DNA from: a virus
Virus record (IMG/VR): IMGVR_UViG_3300025674_000110
Coordinates: 1-39,845 of that record
Length of the DNA: 39,845 bases
Strand: one strand, 5' to 3'
Within the stretch, counting starts at the first letter, position 1. Every line of letters starts with the position of its first letter. Positions 1-8,423 of this stretch are shown here, one piece after another. The translations under genes were made by a program, and so were the position numbers. The notes beneath the pieces are model-generated. The model searched no databases. It was not told the DNA's origin and saw only the letters and a program-made list of their open reading frames with translations.

Positions 1-907
1 CTGCTTGGGTTTGCTCTGCGATGTAAAGACCATACAGATAAGTTGGACCGGCACTCCCTCCACTTGGTCTAGCCGCATTGTTTATGCGGATATGTGAGTA
101 ACCAGCGGACTCTAATAACTGTGTACCAAGGTTAAAAACGGCTCCGCTTAACAGAGGAGGTTGGAAGGGTACAGTTGGGTCGGCTGACCAAGTCTGCGTA
201 ACATTGATGGACGCAATCTCGGTTCCGTTGTTCATGTTGTTGCTAACATTTGCTTGGAACCTAAATTGTGCTCCGTAAACTTTGTCGCCTGCAAGATTAC
301 AAGTAGCAAAAGTGTTTACAGAGTTGTTCAATCCGTAGTAATAGGTTCCAAGATGAGACGCATTTCTTAGATCTAAACTATTTCTAAATCCTGTGACTTG
401 GTTACTAGGACCATCGCCTTCTATGTCCGTGCGAAATTGATGTCCGTATCTAAACGATCCCCAAGTAGTATCGCCATCTAAATCTACATTAGTGTTAAAA
501 CCGTTGTTCTCATCTAGACCTGCTGTAGTGCAATCTAAATCGGTTTCAAAATCTGCTCTTTCGCTGTAAAGGTATTTCCAACGTTGAGTTGTACTGCCAA
601 CATCGTAAGTACCAGAAGTCCCTTGAGGTTCAACGTCCCCAAGCATTGTAAATTTAGTTGCAGAGATTCTAGCTCGTTGAGTTCCGCTTGTGTAGAAATC
701 AATTTGGTTTGAGCATAACAAAACAAGATTAGAAGTTCCTGCCGAAACTGCTAAACCAGTATTAGAACCACCTCCGAAGTTTGGAGCGATGTATTGTTCT
801 GATCCTCCCCAGAGTAGGTAACTATCTCCACAATCAAGATTACCACCGAGCTTGGGGTCTTTGTCTTGAAAGACTTTAGATATACTAGGTTTTTGAACAA
901 ACCCCAT
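1..907 (-). CDS. Tail fibre / tail structural protein, C-terminally truncated by the window edge
   Basis: An open minus-strand frame starts at ATG 907 and runs without a stop to base 1, giving at least 302 residues. The N-terminus (MGFVQKPSISKVFQDKDPKLGG) is followed by a segment with TYDVGSTTQRWKYLYSERA, about residues 100-118. That motif resembles the 'DIGSSSKRWKNLYL' segment common in phage tail fibre and collar proteins. The rest is rich in G, N, T and S and looks like beta-structured fibre. A GGA ribosome-binding element lies about 9 bases before the ATG. It is the last gene of the leftward late operon inside the window, 24 bases after the beta-helix gene. Receptor binding is inferred from composition, motif and position. 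The C-terminal part is off the window. Confidence 0.75.
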   Translation of the reverse strand, partial: MGFVQKPSISKVFQDKDPKLGGNLDCGDSYLLWGGSEQYIAPNFGGGSNTGLAVSAGTSNLVLLCSNQIDFYTSGTQRARISATKFTMLGDVEPQGTSGTYDVGSTTQRWKYLYSERADFETDLDCTTAGLDENNGFNTNVDLDGDTTWGSFRYGHQFRTDIEGDGPSNQVTGFRNSLDLRNASHLGTYYYGLNNSVNTFATCNLAGDKVYGAQFRFQANVSNNMNNGTEIASINVTQTWSADPTVPFQPPLLSGAVFNLGTQLLESAGYSHIRINNAARPSGGSAGPTYLYGLYIAEQTQA

Positions 908-931
908 AAGTTTTATTCCTTATTTATTTGA

Positions 932-2041
932 CTATGATACTCTGGGGAAAATAGGGCGTGTATGTGGTGATTCGAACGTCGGAAGTATTGATCCCACGGT
1001 TGGTGAAACCGTATACTCTTGTGCTTGCGACCAAGCAAACATATTTACTCCGGCGTTTATTAGTGAACTCTTAGGTCTGTAGTCACCATTAGCAGGGTCA
1101 ATCAAACCGCTTTCTGTCATTGCAAAGTCGTTATCAAAATCATAAACAATCGTTGTTGAGTCACTCGGTACGGTATTTGTTGTGTTGTTGTATGCTCTAT
1201 TACCTACTAAATAACTAACATTAGCGTTGTGATTTGTACTTATGTTTAGAGGACGGTAAAGACCTTCAAAGTAGTTGTTAAATATGTTTTGGTCTTCATA
1301 AGCACTACTCACAAATATGGCACTTCCTGTATTGTTTTCACCGTAAAAAGTATTATTGAAATACCTACCAGTAGCGATTGGCAAAAAACATCCAGTGTTT
1401 CTTCCGTTTTTTACTCTTACTATGTTGTGAGCAAATGTAGTGTAGTAAGTATACATAGCATACTGAGCAGTATTATCTATTTCTACGTAATTGTAGGCAA
1501 AAAATCCTCCTGTACTTGTGTAAGATACTAAGCCTACAGCTCTATTTTCATTTATGAATTTACACCCAATAACAGTACTGTAAGGACCAAAATACGTAAA
1601 TCCGTAAGTGCCTGTACTACCTACGCCATCAAAGACACATTGAAAGAACCCAGAAAAATGATCAGATCTTACAGGATAAGCACCAGTGTTACCACCAAAG
1701 TTAAAAAACCTTACGTGGAAAATAAGTAAGGCTCTTGTTGTTGTATTATTTATAAATGGGGTTCCCCCCAAATCGTAATTGATTAAATCAACCTCTATGG
1801 GTCGTATAGCTAAGGGTGTCGTTTGTTGTGGGTTGTATCCTGTAAAATCAACTGAGGCTGTTTGGTTTAAGTCACCAGTCACATAGATAGTATCGCCCGT
1901 AGTATCTTTACCACCACCAGCAACTATTTGATCTAGAGCGTACTGTAGTAGGTCGTCGGTTTTACCCCAAGGGTCACCAACAGTACCACTACCAGTTCCA
2001 GTAGCACTAACTATAGTTCCATCTATGTAGTATTCTGCCAT
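932..2041 (-). CDS. Right-handed beta-helix tailspike-like protein
   Basis: 369 residues. From about residue 90 to 290 the sequence shows short alternating strands with recurring N, G, Y and F turns (FFNFGGNTGAYP, NNTFYGENNTGS, NIFNNYFEG). This is typical of parallel beta-helix proteins such as pectate-lyase-like tailspikes. The C-terminal stretch (DPANGDYRPKSSLINAG, about 312-330) resembles the 'D..GDYrl...SP.IdaG' ending seen in many secreted beta-helix proteins. It lies between fibre and virion genes, so a host surface polysaccharide-binding or depolymerising tailspike is the best guess. No catalytic residues could be identified. Confidence 0.65.
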   Translation of the reverse strand: MAEYYIDGTIVSATGTGSGTVGDPWGKTDDLLQYALDQIVAGGGKDTTGDTIYVTGDLNQTASVDFTGYNPQQTTPLAIRPIEVDLINYDLGGTPFINNTTTRALLIFHVRFFNFGGNTGAYPVRSDHFSGFFQCVFDGVGSTGTYGFTYFGPYSTVIGCKFINENRAVGLVSYTSTGGFFAYNYVEIDNTAQYAMYTYYTTFAHNIVRVKNGRNTGCFLPIATGRYFNNTFYGENNTGSAIFVSSAYEDQNIFNNYFEGLYRPLNISTNHNANVSYLVGNRAYNNTTNTVPSDSTTIVYDFDNDFAMTESGLIDPANGDYRPKSSLINAGVNMFAWSQAQEYTVSPTVGSILPTFESPHTRPIFPRVS

Positions 2042-2049
2042 ACTCTGTT

Positions 2050-2376
2050 TTAAGCGTTAATGCCTATGGCTTTAGAAACCAATGTTTGATTGTTTGCATA
2101 AAGCAAATACATATCATTAAGTAAAGTTCTAAGTAACTTGTATTCAGCCACAGTTAGGTCGCTACTACCACCTAGTAAACTTGTATTAGGTATAATGTCG
2201 TTATTGTCTGTGAGTGAATCTAAAATAGGTACGATTTTATTCTCAATCCAAGGGAACCAAACTGCTGTATCCATATCCTTAAATACGGACATTAAAACTG
2301 CTGTGTTACCTCGGATATAGATCTCATGTTTGTGAAGATCTTCTTTTTGTTGTTCAGTTAAATCGTTATACAACAT
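2050..2376 (-). CDS. Hypothetical protein of the tail-fibre gene cluster
   Basis: 108 residues, not recognised. It is mildly acidic and helix-rich, with an N-terminal LTEQQKEDLHKHE and a C-terminal helix (LTVAEYKLLRTLLNDMYLLY). No signal peptide or membrane segment is seen. It lies 8 bases upstream of the beta-helix gene in the same operon, which suggests a small virion or fibre-associated role, but nothing in the sequence proves it. Confidence 0.6.
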   Translation of the reverse strand: MLYNDLTEQQKEDLHKHEIYIRGNTAVLMSVFKDMDTAVWFPWIENKIVPILDSLTDNNDIIPNTSLLGGSSDLTVAEYKLLRTLLNDMYLLYANNQTLVSKAIGINA

Positions 2377-2389
2377 ATTAAATATCCAT

Positions 2390-2764
2390 TCATACTGTTA
2401 TGGGATTAGCGTCCATTATGTAAGTTATTACATTTACTGAAGTATCGCCTGCTTGATCCGACTGAACAGTTACGGTTACTGTTTCGTTAGAACGTACAAT
2501 AAAGTTAGCAGTCTGGACTCTAATGGTAGTTTCAGCAGTAAAGTAGTAGTCACCTGTTATAACTGTATTTGTGTAACCACCTACAGAAACATCAACTGTT
2601 AATGCACCAGCAACTCCGGTAAGAAGTTCTAAGTTTAAGTAGAGAAAACATAACCTTGTTTCATCTACATCGGCAACAGAACTAATTACTTGGTATGGAG
2701 CCGTAGCTATATCTACAGCATTGTTAGTGCTAACAACAAGTTGAACAATTACTGGGGACGCCAT
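2390..2764 (-). CDS. Small beta-rich hypothetical virion protein
   Basis: 124 residues dominated by alternating hydrophobic and T/V/S positions (TVDVSVGGYTNTVITGDYYF, RSNETVTVTVQSDQ), predicting an all-beta fold. There is no signal peptide, so it is not obviously exported. It lies 13 bases before the next gene in the late tail cluster. A minor structural protein, fibre connector or decoration protein would fit the fold and position. The family is not recognised. Confidence 0.6.
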   Translation of the reverse strand: MASPVIVQLVVSTNNAVDIATAPYQVISSVADVDETRLCFLYLNLELLTGVAGALTVDVSVGGYTNTVITGDYYFTAETTIRVQTANFIVRSNETVTVTVQSDQAGDTSVNVITYIMDANPITV

Positions 2765-2772
2765 ACTCTAGT

Positions 2773-3063
2773 CTACCACTTCACCTTATTAGCCCAGTAC
2801 GCAGCAGACATTTTACCCTTGGCTATGTTGCGTCTATGACGAGCCTTAAAACTAGCTCGTTTACGTTTCATAGCTTCGCTTTCACCTGCTTTTGGTTTAC
2901 CAGCAGTTTTAGCACCTTGCTCTCCAAAACGAATAGTCTTAACTTTTTCGCCTTCTTTGGCTACAACAATGTGAGACTTCTTTGGATGATTAGGAGTACG
3001 TTTGGGCTTATTATATCCACTAACTCCTGCACGAGCAAGTCTTGGGTCTTTCTTTTTAGCCAT
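2773..3063 (-). CDS. Small basic phage protein (MAKKKDPRLARAGVSGYNKP family)
   Basis: 96 residues, very basic. The ATG at 3063 is chosen over a longer upstream reading because the upstream stretch is the coding frame of another gene (3068-3232), leaving a 4-base gap. The motifs KPKRTPNHPKKSHIVVAKEG, TIRFGEQG and ARHRRNIAKGKMSAAYWA match my memory of a conserved small protein found near tail/lysis genes of many marine podo- and siphoviruses (DUF6321-like; name from memory). The function is unknown. The charge suggests nucleic-acid binding or packing inside the virion. Confidence 0.8.
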   Translation of the reverse strand: MAKKKDPRLARAGVSGYNKPKRTPNHPKKSHIVVAKEGEKVKTIRFGEQGAKTAGKPKAGESEAMKRKRASFKARHRRNIAKGKMSAAYWANKVKW

Positions 3064-3067
3064 ACTG

Positions 3068-3232
3068 TTACTTCCTCTTACGTACTTTTTTAGCGGTTTT
3101 TGCTGCTTGCTTAAAAGCCTTAGCAGTAGGAGCTCCCTTACTACCAGCTTTACGCATACGCTCACCACTACCGGCTTTAATGCGTTTGCGTTTTGCATGG
3201 ATATTATCGTAGAGACCCTTTTTCTTAGCCAT
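3068..3232 (-). CDS. 54-residue basic phage protein (MAKKKGLYDNIHAKRKRIKAG family)
   Basis: This short gene starts at ATG 3232 inside the 3' end of the holin-like gene (8-base overlap) and stops at 3068. It encodes a K/R-rich protein with MAKKKGLYDNIHAKRKRIKA, GSGERMRKAGSKGAPTAKAF and a KKVRKRK tail. This wording recurs in small proteins of cyanophages, pelagiphages and other environmental phages. The function is unknown; strong positive charge suggests DNA or RNA binding. Tight overlap with both neighbours supports translation. Confidence 0.8.
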   Translation of the reverse strand: MAKKKGLYDNIHAKRKRIKAGSGERMRKAGSKGAPTAKAFKQAAKTAKKVRKRK

Positions 3233-3458
3233 CTGTATTGCCTATGGTTTGTTCAGTACTTTTATCGGCATCTCGGGCAAACAAAGCAGCAAATAAAACA
3301 CCAACAGCACCTACAACAATATTCCAATCAGGGTTGGTTGCTGTGTCACTATCAAATAGTGTTTGTACTTGTGGAGTAACAACTGCTAAAAATGCTGTGA
3401 TACCAGCTACCGTTGTTTTCCAGTTTACGATTGCATCGCCTTTAATTTTACTAACCAT
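3225..3458 (-). CDS. Holin-like small membrane protein
   Basis: 77 residues with two hydrophobic segments: about 13-34 (WKTTVAGITAFLAVVTPQVQ) and 46-61 (WNIVVGAVGVLFAALFA). A charged tail begins ARDADKSTEQ. The layout and the 'FARD....SE' ending match a widespread class of phage two-TM proteins annotated as holins or holin-like. It sits immediately downstream of another membrane protein and upstream of small virion genes, consistent with a lysis position. No endolysin of a classical family is visible nearby. Confidence 0.6.
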   Translation of the reverse strand: MVSKIKGDAIVNWKTTVAGITAFLAVVTPQVQTLFDSDTATNPDWNIVVGAVGVLFAALFARDADKSTEQTIGNTDG

Positions 3459-3460
3459 TA

Positions 3461-3859
3461 TTACTCATCTCCTTCTGGTAATTCATCTGCAAAACTAACC
3501 ACATCGTTTTTAGGTTTTTTCTTTTTAAGTTCAGCCAATGCTTGAACAAAAAAGTTTTGTCTACTTTCTACAGTTTGTAACCTTGGAAATACTTCGTTAT
3601 TTAGAGTATCTTCAATACGTTTACATTTTTCTGTAAGTTGTTCTAGGTTTTTGTTAGCTTCTTTAATTATCTTATTGCTTTCGTAAACCATGTCAAACAA
3701 CTTAGGAGGTATTTCTCCATCACTGTTAGCTTTTTTATGTCTTTCATTAACAGCATCATTCACTTTGAAAACTACTTTCATTAAAATTAACAACAAAGAT
3801 ATAACTCCACCACCAAATACGGTGATTAAAGCCACTACTACGTCGGTTGGTATTGACAT
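3461..3859 (-). CDS. Membrane-anchored coiled-coil protein, possible lysis accessory
   Basis: 132 residues. One N-terminal transmembrane segment (about 8-32, ALITVFGGGVISLLLILMKV) is followed by a long charged helix (about 35-115) with heptad-like spacing (EANKNLEQLTEKCKRIEDTL). The C-terminus is acidic (ELPEGDE). This shape fits an inner-membrane spanin-like or holin-associated protein, and it directly precedes the two-TM holin-like gene (2-base gap). No lipobox is present. The assignment is from topology only. Confidence 0.5.
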   Translation of the reverse strand: MSIPTDVVVALITVFGGGVISLLLILMKVVFKVNDAVNERHKKANSDGEIPPKLFDMVYESNKIIKEANKNLEQLTEKCKRIEDTLNNEVFPRLQTVESRQNFFVQALAELKKKKPKNDVVSFADELPEGDE

Positions 3860-3915
3860 TCCTTTGCCCTAACCCAAATGAGAATAATCTTCAAAATCAA
3901 CCTATGGTTAAAAGT

Positions 3916-3946
3916 TTGGGGGAGGCCAACCTGACCCTACCCCCAA
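3916..3946 (-). terminator. Hairpin terminator candidate after the 3990-4745 gene
   Basis: A perfect 7-bp inverted repeat (TTGGGGG at 3916-3922 with CCCCCAA at 3940-3946) encloses a 17-base loop. Read on the minus strand it is followed by ACTTTTAACC, a short impure U-tract. It sits in the 130-base gap between the secreted-protein cluster and the holin-like genes and could lower transcription into the tail genes. The imperfect U-tract keeps confidence moderate. Confidence 0.4.
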
Positions 3947-3989
3947 GTCCCTCTGCATGAAGGATGTACTATTTTTATGGGGGCTATGG

Positions 3990-4745
3990 TCACACATTGC
4001 CCATAACGTTACTACGTCTAATCATAGCGGGTGTGTACGGTCCGATACGATCATGACAACCATCGTGTCTTTCTTTTAACTCGCCATAACTTGCCGTGTG
4101 TGAGTCATTGTGCCAATGGGGTCCATTAGCCATATGGTTACGTAAACTGGCTTCGCTGTTTCCGGGCCAAGTCCAACGAGCATTGTACGCATACTCGGGG
4201 GCTTGGGACATTTTAATTTTGATAAATTCTGTATCTAAGTTAAAAGAAACATCATTATCTTCTGCAACAGGAACAACAACTTCTTCAACAACAGGGATTA
4301 AAGAGTTAGCTGTTGGACCCGTGGTGTTAAATGGCACTTGGCTTCTTACGGCAAAATTGGCGTTACGGCTTGCTCTACGTGTACCGGGACTTTGCCATCC
4401 TGCGTTTTTACCTACCCACCATTTACGCTGTGCTCCAAAGTAACCAAAACCACTACCTCCGTTACTTGCAAAACTGCGTCTAGCCATACTGCCAGTGCAT
4501 CCATAACTTTGTTGTTGAACTACAACTGGTACAGCCATTACCGTACGAGCCGAGCTTCCAGTACATCCATAGCTTCTTTTAACATTAGCTAAAGCACTAC
4601 GAACAGGACGCTTGACCACAAGCAAATTCTGGGAGAAGACTTGTGTTGGTGCTTGTACGCACGTGGGGCAGTCCTGTGCCACGCTAGTATTAGCAAAGCC
4701 AATAAAAGCTACAACAAACAATAACAAACCAGTGAACAATTTCAT
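3990..4745 (-). CDS. Secreted protein with YGCTGS repeats, planctomycete style
   Basis: 251 residues starting with a clear Sec signal peptide (MKLFTGLLLFVVAFIGFANTSVAQ, cleavage near 23-24). The mature part has a CPTC pair, two copies of SYGCTGS followed by A and R residues (about 58 and 80), and a G/W/R-rich middle. A C-terminal domain (about 180-251) is rich in H and W (HMANGPHWHNDSHTASYG, HDGCHDRIG). Repeated 'YG(C/S)TGS' in secreted proteins is a style I associate with Planctomycetes. The H/C/D-rich end could bind metal. The gene lies 15 bases downstream of the papain-like peptidase gene in the same operon. It may be a substrate, inhibitor or partner of that peptidase, or a host-surface protein captured by the phage. 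Confidence 0.75.
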   Translation of the reverse strand: MKLFTGLLLFVVAFIGFANTSVAQDCPTCVQAPTQVFSQNLLVVKRPVRSALANVKRSYGCTGSSARTVMAVPVVVQQQSYGCTGSMARRSFASNGGSGFGYFGAQRKWWVGKNAGWQSPGTRRASRNANFAVRSQVPFNTTGPTANSLIPVVEEVVVPVAEDNDVSFNLDTEFIKIKMSQAPEYAYNARWTWPGNSEASLRNHMANGPHWHNDSHTASYGELKERHDGCHDRIGPYTPAMIRRSNVMGNV

Positions 4746-4760
4746 ATCTACTATTAACTC

Positions 4761-5810
4761 CTAACTAAAAGGGAATGGATTGCCAAACTGAATATCGGGT
4801 AAGTCGATATTACCGATGGTCATACACTCGGCGTTACGTAACCAGCTTTCAAAGTCTCCAAGACTTACAGCAAACCAACAACCATTACGATGTGCATTAA
4901 ACCCCCAACTATTGCGGATCATAATCCACCAATTGTTTTTAACTTTAACGGCTCCATACACGGTCATGTTGTGAGCCCAACTTCCACTTCGTCGGTACTG
5001 GTAAACAGGTTGACCATTAAATGTCCACCCAGATATTTTACCAGTAGGGGCAAAACCATAGTTACTACAGATTTGCATTGGTTTGAAGTGCTTAGTGAGT
5101 AGCTCGACAACATCACTACTTTGTGTTACCTTTTCGGTTTCAATTAGCTTGTTTTTAACCTGAGGGGCAAACTGGTCCAGTAGTCGATCGTTGGCTCCCC
5201 ACTTACGGTATTCGCTACTGTTTTGGGGTTCGGGTAACCAGCTTTCTTGGTAGTTGAGGCCCTCGGCACTACACATAAGGTAACCGTATTCCAACTTGCC
5301 CTTAATGTGCTCAGCACAAAAACTACCATCCATGTTACCATTTAGGTTACCGTATTTACGGCCTGCTCTATAGTTATAAGGGGCAAATGGAGCTACGTTA
5401 TCAGGACCAATGTAGTTGTCGCCAAACAAATGCTCGGGTTCTTGCACTAAAAAGGCTTCAACCAGCATACGTCCAACGTCGGCATACATACCACCACTGG
5501 CTACACAACTACCGATTATTTGTGCCTTCCAGGGAATGATCTCACCAAAAATACACCGTTCAAGGTGCATAAAACTAAAACCATCCTCAATACCGTCTTG
5601 CTCTTGTAGTTTTTTAACCTTATCCATTAGTTGGTTATTAACTATGGCTTTTGGTTCACTACGACTAAGATACTTAGGTTCGGTATTGTCTAATAGGGCA
5701 TCGTAGGCTTGTAGTTCTTTGGTTAGGCGTTCTTGCTCGGTGTCAAGCTCAGTACCCCAGCCCATAAAACCAGGATGAGAAGTTGATTGATCTTCTAAAA
5801 ATGCTGTCAT
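4761..5810 (-). CDS. Papain-like (C1A-type) cysteine peptidase
   Basis: 349 residues. The active-site signatures are in papain order: Gln97 and Cys102 in QIIGSCVASG, His280 in GSWAHNMTVYG, and Asn300 in WIMIRNSWG. The first ~80 residues are a charged helical region with no signal peptide. Papain-family enzymes cut peptide bonds, and bacterial C1A homologues use a Q-x-x-G-S-C-V-A nucleophile loop like this one. The ATG overlaps the stop of the preceding secreted protein (ATGA), so the two are translationally coupled, and another secreted protein follows 15 bases later. No classical endolysin is seen in the window. This enzyme could serve in lysis or entry through a protein-rich envelope, or in prohead maturation. 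The catalytic family is well supported; the role is inferred. Confidence 0.8.
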   Translation of the reverse strand: MTAFLEDQSTSHPGFMGWGTELDTEQERLTKELQAYDALLDNTEPKYLSRSEPKAIVNNQLMDKVKKLQEQDGIEDGFSFMHLERCIFGEIIPWKAQIIGSCVASGGMYADVGRMLVEAFLVQEPEHLFGDNYIGPDNVAPFAPYNYRAGRKYGNLNGNMDGSFCAEHIKGKLEYGYLMCSAEGLNYQESWLPEPQNSSEYRKWGANDRLLDQFAPQVKNKLIETEKVTQSSDVVELLTKHFKPMQICSNYGFAPTGKISGWTFNGQPVYQYRRSGSWAHNMTVYGAVKVKNNWWIMIRNSWGFNAHRNGCWFAVSLGDFESWLRNAECMTIGNIDLPDIQFGNPFPFS

Positions 5811-6517
5811 CGTGTTTCTCCTAGCATTCCATGAGCACAGGCCTCATACCAGTCTGCCGTTTCGGACCAGACCATACCCGTTCGAGTTGCACCATCTTCA
5901 GCCATTAAATTAAATACATCATTCCACTCAGGACGGTAAGGTGGTATAAACCCATTGATTTTAGCTTTAACAGCATCCGGTGTACGCAACTCGTAGTTAC
6001 GCATTTGGCTTGCAACTTTTTTGAACTCTTCACTAAGTTGCAGCCTACGGGTCATACCAGCATTTTGTGCAATGGTATCAATACGAATACCAAGGTTATC
6101 GAACTTGTCAGGCTCAACGCGGCTAACAAAATCAGGTTTATCCGGGTTGTCTGGTTTATCTGGGTTATCAGGCTTATTGTCTTCTTCACCAACCATACAG
6201 TCCAATACTTCTTGTATGAACTTTTGGTTTTCAAAGTTAACAACTGTGCAAAGTACTTCTACCTTGCCGTTAAAACTACAACCAGCATCAACAATAAATT
6301 CAAGCCCTAGCTCTGTGTTGATAATAAAGGTTTCTTGATTACGAGGACTAAGTACTTGCCACTGGACAATATCTCCAGCTTCACCTTCCTCTACTTTGAA
6401 TTTTATTGGTTCCCCTACTTTTGCAACTTTAGGTCCAGTTACGGTAGTTTGTGCATAGGTAAATGCAGTAAAGCAAAGGACAAAAACAATAGCTAGGTTT
6501 AGTTTTAAGTTATTCAT
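5807..6517 (-). CDS. Secreted Ig/PKD-like domain protein coupled to the peptidase
   Basis: 236 residues from ATG 6517, chosen because TAAGGAGG lies just upstream and the following residues form a signal peptide (MNNLKLNLAIVFVLCFTAFTYAQ). A beta-rich domain of about 75 residues (TGPKVAKVGEPIKFKVEEGE to the Cys near 105) resembles Ig/PKD-type domains of planctomycete secreted proteins. A KPDNPDKPDNPDKPD linker (about 116-130) and a helical C-terminal domain (130-236) follow. Its stop overlaps the start of the papain-like peptidase (ATGA). A secreted partner or localising subunit for the peptidase is a reasonable guess. A longer reading from 6592 lacks support. Confidence 0.75.
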   Translation of the reverse strand: MNNLKLNLAIVFVLCFTAFTYAQTTVTGPKVAKVGEPIKFKVEEGEAGDIVQWQVLSPRNQETFIINTELGLEFIVDAGCSFNGKVEVLCTVVNFENQKFIQEVLDCMVGEEDNKPDNPDKPDNPDKPDFVSRVEPDKFDNLGIRIDTIAQNAGMTRRLQLSEEFKKVASQMRNYELRTPDAVKAKINGFIPPYRPEWNDVFNLMAEDGATRTGMVWSETADWYEACAHGMLGETR

Positions 6518-6540
6518 AACGTTGTTTCCCTCCTTACTTA

Positions 6541-6810
6541 TTAAATAAATAGTGTCAGTAATTGTAGTACGATTGAAAATACTTTTTCCCAATCAATACT
6601 TTCCCAATCAATACCAGCAGGGGTAGTGCTGTTAAAGGCTCCGGGGTTATCCCAAAACACTTCAGATTGTATTTCTTGTTTTACGGCTTCTACAAACTTG
6701 GGTTGGTTTAGCCGTCGTTCTAAACGCCACCGTTCTAAGCCTCGGATGTTACGCCTGTCGGCTTCTTTACGTATGGCAGTAATTAGTACTTGGTCGTTTT
6801 GGCCTGTCAT
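6541..6810 (-). CDS. Hypothetical protein with hydrophobic C-terminus
   Basis: 89 residues from ATG 6810, preceded by AGAGGA at a good distance; an upstream extension to 6888 would overlap the portal gene. The N-terminal half is a basic helical region (RKEADRRNIRGLERWRLERR). The end is WESIDWEKVFSIVLQLLTLFI, a short hydrophobic helix probably too short to span the membrane. It lies between portal and the secreted-protein cluster. The function is not recognised. Confidence 0.6.
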   Translation of the reverse strand: MTGQNDQVLITAIRKEADRRNIRGLERWRLERRLNQPKFVEAVKQEIQSEVFWDNPGAFNSTTPAGIDWESIDWEKVFSIVLQLLTLFI

Positions 6811-6838
6811 AACCGTTTCGTCCTCTTTAGTTAAAAAA

Positions 6839-8422
6839 TTAAGTTTCGTCCTCGAATTCTTTTTCGCCAGGAAGGGTACTGATATCATTCCTGTTGTTTT
6901 CCTTTGCTTTATTTATATCGTCTTGGCGTAAGCCAGCATCATCTTTTTCGGCTTCAATAGGTGTACTACCTACTTCGCTTACGGCAGACATTTTATTTTC
7001 AAACTCTGTTTGTTCTTCTACTTTTTGTTGGTACTCTTCAATGCGTTTTTCAGCTTCAATAGCTAATGGTTCAGCAACGGCAGGTTCAATACCTAAAAAG
7101 GTTACAAAGTAGTCCAAGGGGCTAATCATATTGTAGACTTCACTTGCTACATACTTTTGTAGTGCAGTAGTCCACTTATCACCAATCTCGGCTTGATCTT
7201 TTTCAGTAGGTACGTCAACGTCAGGCCATTTAATCATGTACTTGGCACGACCATCACTATACGTTTTAACAGGTGGGTTAATTGCACCGTAGTCAATAAG
7301 TCGTTGGATAAATGGCCTAATAACAAATGGACTAAGGTAACGATGTTGACGTTTTTTAATACGACGGTTAAAGTTACGTACATCTTGAGCAGAAGCTAAT
7401 TGTGCTTGTTCGCTACCCATAAAAATACGCAAAGGAACACCAATTGTAATAGCAATAGCATGTAGTTGTGTCATCAAAAAGTCTCTAGGACTTTGTACTT
7501 GAGGTGGTAGGCTTTTAGCTGTTAAACCTTGATTAAGTAAATACCGTTGGAGGCCATTCATGTAGGCTTCCATTTCTAACTTTGTTTGTTCTTTATCAAT
7601 TACAGCATCTTCAAATCCGGGCATAGTTTCTAAACTAATACCGGGAAAGGCCCCTCGCCAGTACATTTCGCCACTACCAGCAAGCATCTTGCGGGTATCG
7701 TACAAACGGTTGTAGCTGCTTTGCATACGAGGCACAGCAAAAATTTCGCTAGTTAAACGTTTGTCGGCAAGGTGTATTAGACGGGTCCAGTGTACGTTTT
7801 CGGTAGTGTTTGTACCTTCGGCACTAGCATCGTCAAGGTGGTAGTTTACAAATTGTATTTCGTAAATTTCTGGCATTCCGTACAGTGGACTACTTTGGTC
7901 ACTAATGTAACGGACAATACGTGCTTGACTTTCATCAAAGGTACGTAGGTAGGTAATGCTATGGTTGTTTTTACCAGTGGCTCTACCAGTACGTAAGTCT
8001 ATTCCAGGAACTGGCTCAATAAGATCCTTACCATCATCCAACCCAACAAGGATAACACCGTAGCGACCAATGCCGCTAATAGCGTCGGCTCGTTGCATGA
8101 AACTAAAGATACAATGTTGTTCATCTAACTCAATTATTTGTTTATCAAACTTGGTTTGTTTAGTACCTGTAGTTTCTTTAATAAGTGGGTCTTTAGCCCA
8201 ACTTTCTTCTGGGAAGATATTTACTACCCGTTCGGCAATGCCGTTCCGGTCGTACATGCTACGGTAAATGTCAGCCGTAATGTACTCGGGGTAACCACAC
8301 TCAAAATCAATATCACGGCGAGGGTCTGCCAACTGATTAGCTAGACGCTCACGGCTAATTAAAGTTTCGTTTACAAGAAAACTAAGCTCACGCCAGTTTT
8401 CAGGTAGGTGGTTTGAGTTCAT
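6839..8422 (-). CDS. Portal protein, DUF1073-like
   Basis: 527 residues from ATG 8422, chosen because an extension to 8464 would overlap the neighbouring gene. The motifs YDRNGIAERVVNIFPEESW (about 60-80), GIGRYGVILVGL, GEMYWRGAFPGISLE and LRIFMGSEQAQLASAQDVRN match the DUF1073 / HI1409-type portal family. The dodecameric portal sits at the capsid vertex and is the DNA channel and terminase dock. The length is usual for the family and the acidic helical C-terminus (430-527) is typical. It follows terL after one small gene, the usual packaging-module order. The N-terminus of this family was also linked to Acb1 in older annotations, but no phosphodiesterase motif is seen here. Confidence 0.85.
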   Translation of the reverse strand: MNSNHLPENWRELSFLVNETLISRERLANQLADPRRDIDFECGYPEYITADIYRSMYDRNGIAERVVNIFPEESWAKDPLIKETTGTKQTKFDKQIIELDEQHCIFSFMQRADAISGIGRYGVILVGLDDGKDLIEPVPGIDLRTGRATGKNNHSITYLRTFDESQARIVRYISDQSSPLYGMPEIYEIQFVNYHLDDASAEGTNTTENVHWTRLIHLADKRLTSEIFAVPRMQSSYNRLYDTRKMLAGSGEMYWRGAFPGISLETMPGFEDAVIDKEQTKLEMEAYMNGLQRYLLNQGLTAKSLPPQVQSPRDFLMTQLHAIAITIGVPLRIFMGSEQAQLASAQDVRNFNRRIKKRQHRYLSPFVIRPFIQRLIDYGAINPPVKTYSDGRAKYMIKWPDVDVPTEKDQAEIGDKWTTALQKYVASEVYNMISPLDYFVTFLGIEPAVAEPLAIEAEKRIEEYQQKVEEQTEFENKMSAVSEVGSTPIEAEKDDAGLRQDDINKAKENNRNDISTLPGEKEFEDET

Positions 8423-8423
8423 G

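Noticed and set aside
3064-3198. N-terminal extension of the basic protein at 2773-3063.
   Set aside because: That stretch is the frame of the conserved 54-residue gene at 3068-3232; the MAKKK start at 3063 fits family length.
6839-8422. Acb1 anti-CBASS function for the DUF1073-like protein.
   Set aside because: Position and length fit portal, and no HxT/HxT phosphodiesterase motifs are visible.
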